Made by a program: the position numbers and the translations under genes. A stretch of 38,812 nt of DNA from a virus, in the IMG/VR virus record IMGVR_UViG_3300042731_004073, positions 1 through 38,812 of that record, one strand, 5' to 3'. Below are positions 35,343 to 38,812 of this stretch, one piece after another. Every line of letters starts with the position of its first letter. Positions within the stretch are counted from its first letter, which is position 1. The notes under the pieces were generated by a model. That model saw only the letters and a list, made by a program, of their open reading frames with translations, was not told where the DNA came from and searched no databases.

Positions 35343-36252
35343 TACTTTTAGAGTTGTAGATTATGACATTATATACTTGTCATATGATGAACCTAATGCA
35401 GAAAAAAATTATGCTGATTTAGTTAGCAAATGTCCTTGGGCAGAACATGTCAGTGGAGTTAAAGGCAGTGATAGTGCGCACAAAGCAGCCGCTGAAAAAT
35501 CAACAACAGACAGATTTATTACCGTTGATGCAGATAATATTATTAATGATGACTTTTTAAATCAAGTAATTGATTTTGATGAAAATACAGATTTAACTAA
35601 TAAAGTTATAAGCTGGACTGCAAAAAATATCATTAACGGATTAAGTTACGGTAACGGCGGTTTAAAGTGTTGGCCTAAACAACACGTCTTAAACATGCGC
35701 ACACACGAAAATGCACCAGATGACAATCCACACGCACAGGTAGACTTTTGTTGGGATACACAATACATTCAAATGAACGGCACATTTAGTACTATTTACA
35801 ACAATGCTACACCACAACAAGCATGGCGAGCAGGTTTTCGTGAAGGTGTTAAAATGGCACTAGATCAAGGTGTACGCCCTGACTATGAAGGATTTAAACG
35901 CAACCACTGGAAAAATTTACATCGCCTTTATATTTGGCTAATGGTAGGCGCCGATGTCGAAAACGGACGTTGGGCAATACACGGTGCTAGAGAAGGTTTG
36001 TATAAAACAATGTGTACTGACTGGGATTATATAAATGTACGTGATTTTGAATATTTGAACGATTACTGGGATAGCAAAGACATTTCCGATATGGAAGAAC
36101 AAACAGAAGATCTTGGCGCTAAATTGATTCATGAATTAGATATTCCAATTGCAGAAGAATGTTTAAATGCACAACAAAGTGCGTTCTTTAAAAGTGTATA
36201 TCAAAATCCTGTTAGAGACAACAGTACAAAATTTTTAGATAGAGAAAATTAA
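35335..36252 (+). CDS. Glycosyltransferase-like protein 3 (GT-A fold, marine-phage type)
   Basis: The sequence of this 305-residue protein is of a type seen in cyanophage-like genomes: DIIYLSYDEPNAEKNYADLV, SKCPWAEHVSGVKGSDSAHK, then TTDRFITVDADNIINDDFLN, which carries DAD at residues 65-67 as the likely metal/nucleotide-sugar motif. A Trp- and Asn-rich centre (NGGLKCWPKQHVLNMRTHEN) and a helical segment with QQAWRAGFREGVKMALDQGV follow. It is not close to the two upstream DTD proteins, so it probably handles a different sugar or acceptor. Start ATG 35335 follows GAGGAAA. The stop overlaps the radical SAM start by one base (TAATG). Functional assignment beyond a GT-A-like fold is open. Confidence 0.6.
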   Translation: MTNTFRVVDYDIIYLSYDEPNAEKNYADLVSKCPWAEHVSGVKGSDSAHKAAAEKSTTDRFITVDADNIINDDFLNQVIDFDENTDLTNKVISWTAKNIINGLSYGNGGLKCWPKQHVLNMRTHENAPDDNPHAQVDFCWDTQYIQMNGTFSTIYNNATPQQAWRAGFREGVKMALDQGVRPDYEGFKRNHWKNLHRLYIWLMVGADVENGRWAIHGAREGLYKTMCTDWDYINVRDFEYLNDYWDSKDISDMEEQTEDLGAKLIHELDIPIAEECLNAQQSAFFKSVYQNPVRDNSTKFLDREN

Positions 36253-37625
36253 TGGAGCGTAGCGAAAGCGAAGAAATCAAGCGTATTGATAAAATTACGC
36301 AGGAAATATCTCCTACATTTTGTTTTGCCAAATGGTATCACGCAAACATATATTTTCAAACAGGTGAAACACACAGTTGTTACCACCCTGCTCCCCATAA
36401 GATTGACACAGCACCCTTGTTAGAAAATCCAAGTGCTATACATAATACAGCACAAAAGAAACAAGAACGTGCTGCTATGATGCGTGGTGAACAACCTGCT
36501 GGGTGTAACTATTGTTGGAAAATTGAAGCACTTGGCAAAGACTATGTTAGTGATAGAAAGCAACGTAATCAAACTATTTTCTTCAAACATAGACTAAACG
36601 CTGTAAAAGAAGGCGGCGCAGAGTTTGATGTAAACCCAGAATATCTAGAAGTATCTTTCGGTAACGAGTGTAACTTCCGTTGTGGTTATTGTCATCCAAA
36701 AGCAAGTAGTAGATATTATCAAGAAATTAAACAGCACGGCCCATACACAAATGTAAAAAATCATAGATGTGATATCGATTGGTTTCAAATATTTGAAGAA
36801 GAAAACAATCCTTATTTAGATGCATTTTGGCGCTGGTGGCCTGAGCTTAGTAAAGAGCTACACATATTGCGTATTACAGGCGGCGAGCCAACAATACAAC
36901 AAAGCACATACAAACTATTTGATATGCTAGATGCAGATCCAAAGCCAGAACTAGAGCTTAACTGCAACAGCAACTTAGGCGGTAAACCAAAGCAGTTGGA
37001 AAAGTTTACAAATCGTGTAAATGACTTGCTAACAAACAACAAGATTAGACGCTTTAAAATGTTTACAAGTATTGATACTTGGGGCAAACGTGCTGAATAC
37101 ATACGTGACGGATTAGACATCGAAGTGTTTGAACGCAACTTGGATTATTTTATGCGCAACTGTGAAGCACCTATGGTGTTGATGATTACGTTTAATATTT
37201 TTAGTGTTACAACATTCCGCACACTGTTAGAAAAAATATTAGAATGGCGTGGTAAGTATAATGACGTTGAAACACACAGATGGCAGCGATTAGGATTTGA
37301 TACTCCGCATTTGAAAGAGCCTCTGCAATATGATATTAACATATTGCCAAATAACTATATAACTTATATGCGTGACCATTTGCAGTTTATAAAAGAAAAT
37401 GTAGATGACAATCGCAAAGATGCGTTTAGCACTATTGAGTATGAAAAGTTTAGACGGGTTGTTGATTATATGGATACAACAGAATATCCGCTAGAAAAAG
37501 TTATACAAGGACGCAGAGATTTTCACAATTTCTTTACAGAACAAGACAAACGCCGCGGAAATGATTTTACCGCAGCGTTTCCTGAAATGTCAGATTTTTT
37601 TGAACTTTGCAAAAAATATGTTTAA
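36252..37625 (+). CDS. Radical SAM enzyme with N-terminal twitch-like domain
   Basis: This 457-residue protein has a canonical CX3CX2C cluster at C140, C144 and C147 (ECNFRCGYC), which would bind the [4Fe-4S] cluster that cleaves S-adenosylmethionine, and the SAM-contacting GGE at residues 210-212 (RITGGEPT). Ahead of it are C24, C43 (THSCYHP) and C85/C88 (GCNYCWKIE). With R-A-A-M-M-R-G-E this matches the layout of N-terminal-twitch radical SAM proteins, which carry an auxiliary Fe-S cluster. Such enzymes often modify peptides or sugars. It is the last gene of the plus-strand operon, directly after glycosyltransferase 3, and runs into a convergent pair of genes. I infer a step in building a modified sugar or in modifying a fibre or host polypeptide; the substrate is not deducible. 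Confidence 0.82.
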   Translation: MERSESEEIKRIDKITQEISPTFCFAKWYHANIYFQTGETHSCYHPAPHKIDTAPLLENPSAIHNTAQKKQERAAMMRGEQPAGCNYCWKIEALGKDYVSDRKQRNQTIFFKHRLNAVKEGGAEFDVNPEYLEVSFGNECNFRCGYCHPKASSRYYQEIKQHGPYTNVKNHRCDIDWFQIFEEENNPYLDAFWRWWPELSKELHILRITGGEPTIQQSTYKLFDMLDADPKPELELNCNSNLGGKPKQLEKFTNRVNDLLTNNKIRRFKMFTSIDTWGKRAEYIRDGLDIEVFERNLDYFMRNCEAPMVLMITFNIFSVTTFRTLLEKILEWRGKYNDVETHRWQRLGFDTPHLKEPLQYDINILPNNYITYMRDHLQFIKENVDDNRKDAFSTIEYEKFRRVVDYMDTTEYPLEKVIQGRRDFHNFFTEQDKRRGNDFTAAFPEMSDFFELCKKYV

Positions 37626-38251
37626 CTAAAAAGAGGGATGGCTTCTTCTGCTTCAGGCCATCTTGCATCTTTTAGTAATTCATAAAGACGATCAACGTCA
37701 ATACGATAAAATGTTTGAAAAGTACCTTTGTACTCTAGTTCAATAGGATCTTTGGTTATTCCTAATTGATTTGTAAAACGTTTGGTCCATACTCTATGAA
37801 CACGATCTTGACTACCTACGCCACCTTCATGTGTACTAATATAAACGGGTTTATCTCTGCCTACGTGTTCTATGCACACAGGAAACAACATTTGTAATGT
37901 ATGATGATTGATAGGACCCCATGATCTAGGAGCATAAACTCTATTACCGTCGATATGATCTCTTACCAAACAAGTTCTAGCACCAATGCGGTATGCATCC
38001 TTACCTAAAATACCTAAGCCTTTTAAACTATGTACAACACTATTTCCTACAATTTTGTCATTATAGTAAAGTAAAAATAGTGTTGCATCTTCGTATTTTG
38101 CAATATAATCAATAAGCATTTCTTTACTACTGTTATTATAGTATCCGTGCTTTTCGGCATCTTCAAACCATTGTGTTAGGTCTTGTGATCCGTCGTACGC
38201 TTCAAATCTATACAAACACTTGATTCCTATCAATTTTACGCAAGTTATCAT
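37622..38251 (-). CDS. Acyltransferase-like (possibly GNAT-fold) protein
   Basis: This 209-residue minus-strand gene has a strand pair TLFLLYYNDKIVGNSVVHSL followed by YRIGARTCLVRDHIDGNRVY, reminiscent of the central strands of GNAT acyltransferases, but a clear R/Q-x-x-G-x-A acyl-CoA loop is missing. DKPVYISTHEGGVGSQDRVH and a C-terminal YKGTFQTFYRIDV complete it. The start is uncertain: the ATG at 38251 overlaps the upstream AMP-ligase gene by 44 bases with a weak ribosome binding site. A TTG at 38215, nine bases after a GGA, would reduce the overlap to eight bases. Its stop overlaps that of the radical SAM gene by four bases on the opposite strand. It is likely co-transcribed with the AMP ligase and could accept its activated acyl group. 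Confidence 0.45.
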   Translation of the reverse strand: MITCVKLIGIKCLYRFEAYDGSQDLTQWFEDAEKHGYYNNSSKEMLIDYIAKYEDATLFLLYYNDKIVGNSVVHSLKGLGILGKDAYRIGARTCLVRDHIDGNRVYAPRSWGPINHHTLQMLFPVCIEHVGRDKPVYISTHEGGVGSQDRVHRVWTKRFTNQLGITKDPIELEYKGTFQTFYRIDVDRLYELLKDARWPEAEEAIPLFS

Positions 38252-38812
38252 CTACTTTAATAGTATCAACTTTTTTTGGTACAATTTCATATGCACATTG
38301 ATGCTGTTTTGTAAAGTTTTTTACGTCTAGATCTCCTGTATAGTAAACAACACATTCATGATGCACTTTTCTACACAATGCTAAACTTGCTCCATTTTCG
38401 ATAGCAACTTTTTCAATCTGTTCTGGATAAACTCTGTCTCCACAGTTTTCCATTTTAAACGCATTATATCTGCGACCACTTAGTGCAAATTCATCTGCAC
38501 TATTGAACTCAACTAGATCGCCGCTGTCCCACCATTCAGTTTGGTCTTTGTATTTGCAATAAAATTCAGTACTACCGTTATCATGTTCAACAAATTTAAA
38601 ATCAATGTTGGGATTGATATCACTGAATTTGTAAACATCTTGGCACTCTGTACTCATAATAATTGGAGGTACTTCTGTGCTTCCATAAGCTGTGTTAACT
38701 TGTTGAGCTCCTTTTGCACGTAAATCTTCCATTAAACCGTTAGGAGTAATGTCACTGCCTACTTGCATTTGTTTCATACAACTCAAGTCTAAGTTTTTCC
38801 ATTTTTTATGTC
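38208..38812 (-). CDS. Acyl/aryl-AMP ligase, ANL superfamily (C-terminal part; N-terminus beyond window)
   Basis: The minus-strand frame is open to the window edge, so at least the N-terminal half is missing; a TTG at 38786 is not a real start. Visible ANL motifs are YGSTE (encoded by 38687-38673; acyl-adenylate site), WWDSGDLVEF (nucleotide ribose contact), GRRYNAFKMENCGDRVYPEQ followed by IE (hinge and C-terminal lid), and LRKIDR near the end, whose Lys (codon 38237-38235) fits the catalytic A10 lysine. Family members activate a carboxylic acid with ATP to an acyl-AMP and pass it to CoA, a carrier protein or an amine. No carrier protein is seen here. The downstream acyltransferase-like gene overlaps its 3' end. 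Confidence 0.78.
   Translation of the reverse strand, partial: HKKWKNLDLSCMKQMQVGSDITPNGLMEDLRAKGAQQVNTAYGSTEVPPIIMSTECQDVYKFSDINPNIDFKFVEHDNGSTEFYCKYKDQTEWWDSGDLVEFNSADEFALSGRRYNAFKMENCGDRVYPEQIEKVAIENGASLALCRKVHHECVVYYTGDLDVKNFTKQHQCAYEIVPKKVDTIKVDDNLRKIDRNQVFV

Noticed and set aside
37600-37640. Bidirectional terminator between the convergent genes
   Set aside because: The stop codons overlap by four bases and I see no GC-rich hairpin followed by a T run.
38208-38786. AMP ligase as a short complete gene starting at 38786
   Set aside because: The frame stays open to the window edge with ANL-like residues before that TTG, and the family needs a large N-terminal domain, so it is a partial view of a longer gene.

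Overview
The window is a stretch of a T4-like (myovirus) genome, most likely a marine phage of the cyanophage/pelagiphage type. This rests on a recognisable T4-type baseplate order (gp48/54-like, gp53, VrlC-like, gp5, gp25, gp6, then a giant gp7-position protein), a gp55-type late sigma factor, T4-style late promoters (TAAATA cores), fibre proteins of the marine T4-like type, strong A+T richness, and almost no non-coding DNA. The host cannot be read from the sequence; an A+T-rich marine bacterium is an inference. I saw no tRNA, rRNA, CRISPR array, insertion sequence, attachment site, origin or convincing Rho-independent terminator. No gap between genes exceeds 75 bases.

Layout. (1) Bases 1-562, minus strand: 5' part of the late sigma factor gene, driven by a consensus host-type sigma70 promoter (TTGACA-17-TATAAT). 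(2) 637-10741, plus strand: baseplate hub and wedge genes. (3) 10741-24501: one 4586-residue structural protein taking a third of the window, with a recognisable mosaic that includes seven FG-type beta-propeller repeats and four carbohydrate-binding-module-like inserts. (4) 24528-30597: a small structural protein and three tandem paralogous tail-fibre genes that share their N-terminal halves and differ at the C-terminus. (5) 30616-32722: two related putative adhesin/structural proteins. (6) 32774-37625: a small unknown gene, three GT-A-like glycosyltransferase genes, one unknown gene and an N-terminal-twitch radical SAM enzyme, apparently one operon behind a sigma70-like promoter. (7) 37622-38812, minus strand and convergent: an acyltransferase-like gene and the C-terminal part of an acyl/aryl-AMP ligase (ANL superfamily), cut by the window edge.

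How it fits together. The early-type promoter on the minus strand makes gp55, which would direct RNA polymerase to the TAAATA-type late promoters in front of the structural genes. Several late-promoter cores overlap the stop codon of the previous gene and lie only a few bases before the next ribosome binding site. The two largest gaps in front of late genes also share an identical 14-base element exactly 12 bases upstream of TAAATA. The structural genes build the baseplate and its adsorption organelles. The downstream glycosyltransferase / radical SAM / AMP-ligase group starts at a host-type promoter and looks like a glycan or small-molecule modification pathway acting on phage fibres or on the host surface. 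It is the best candidate here for an undescribed system; its substrate cannot be read from sequence.
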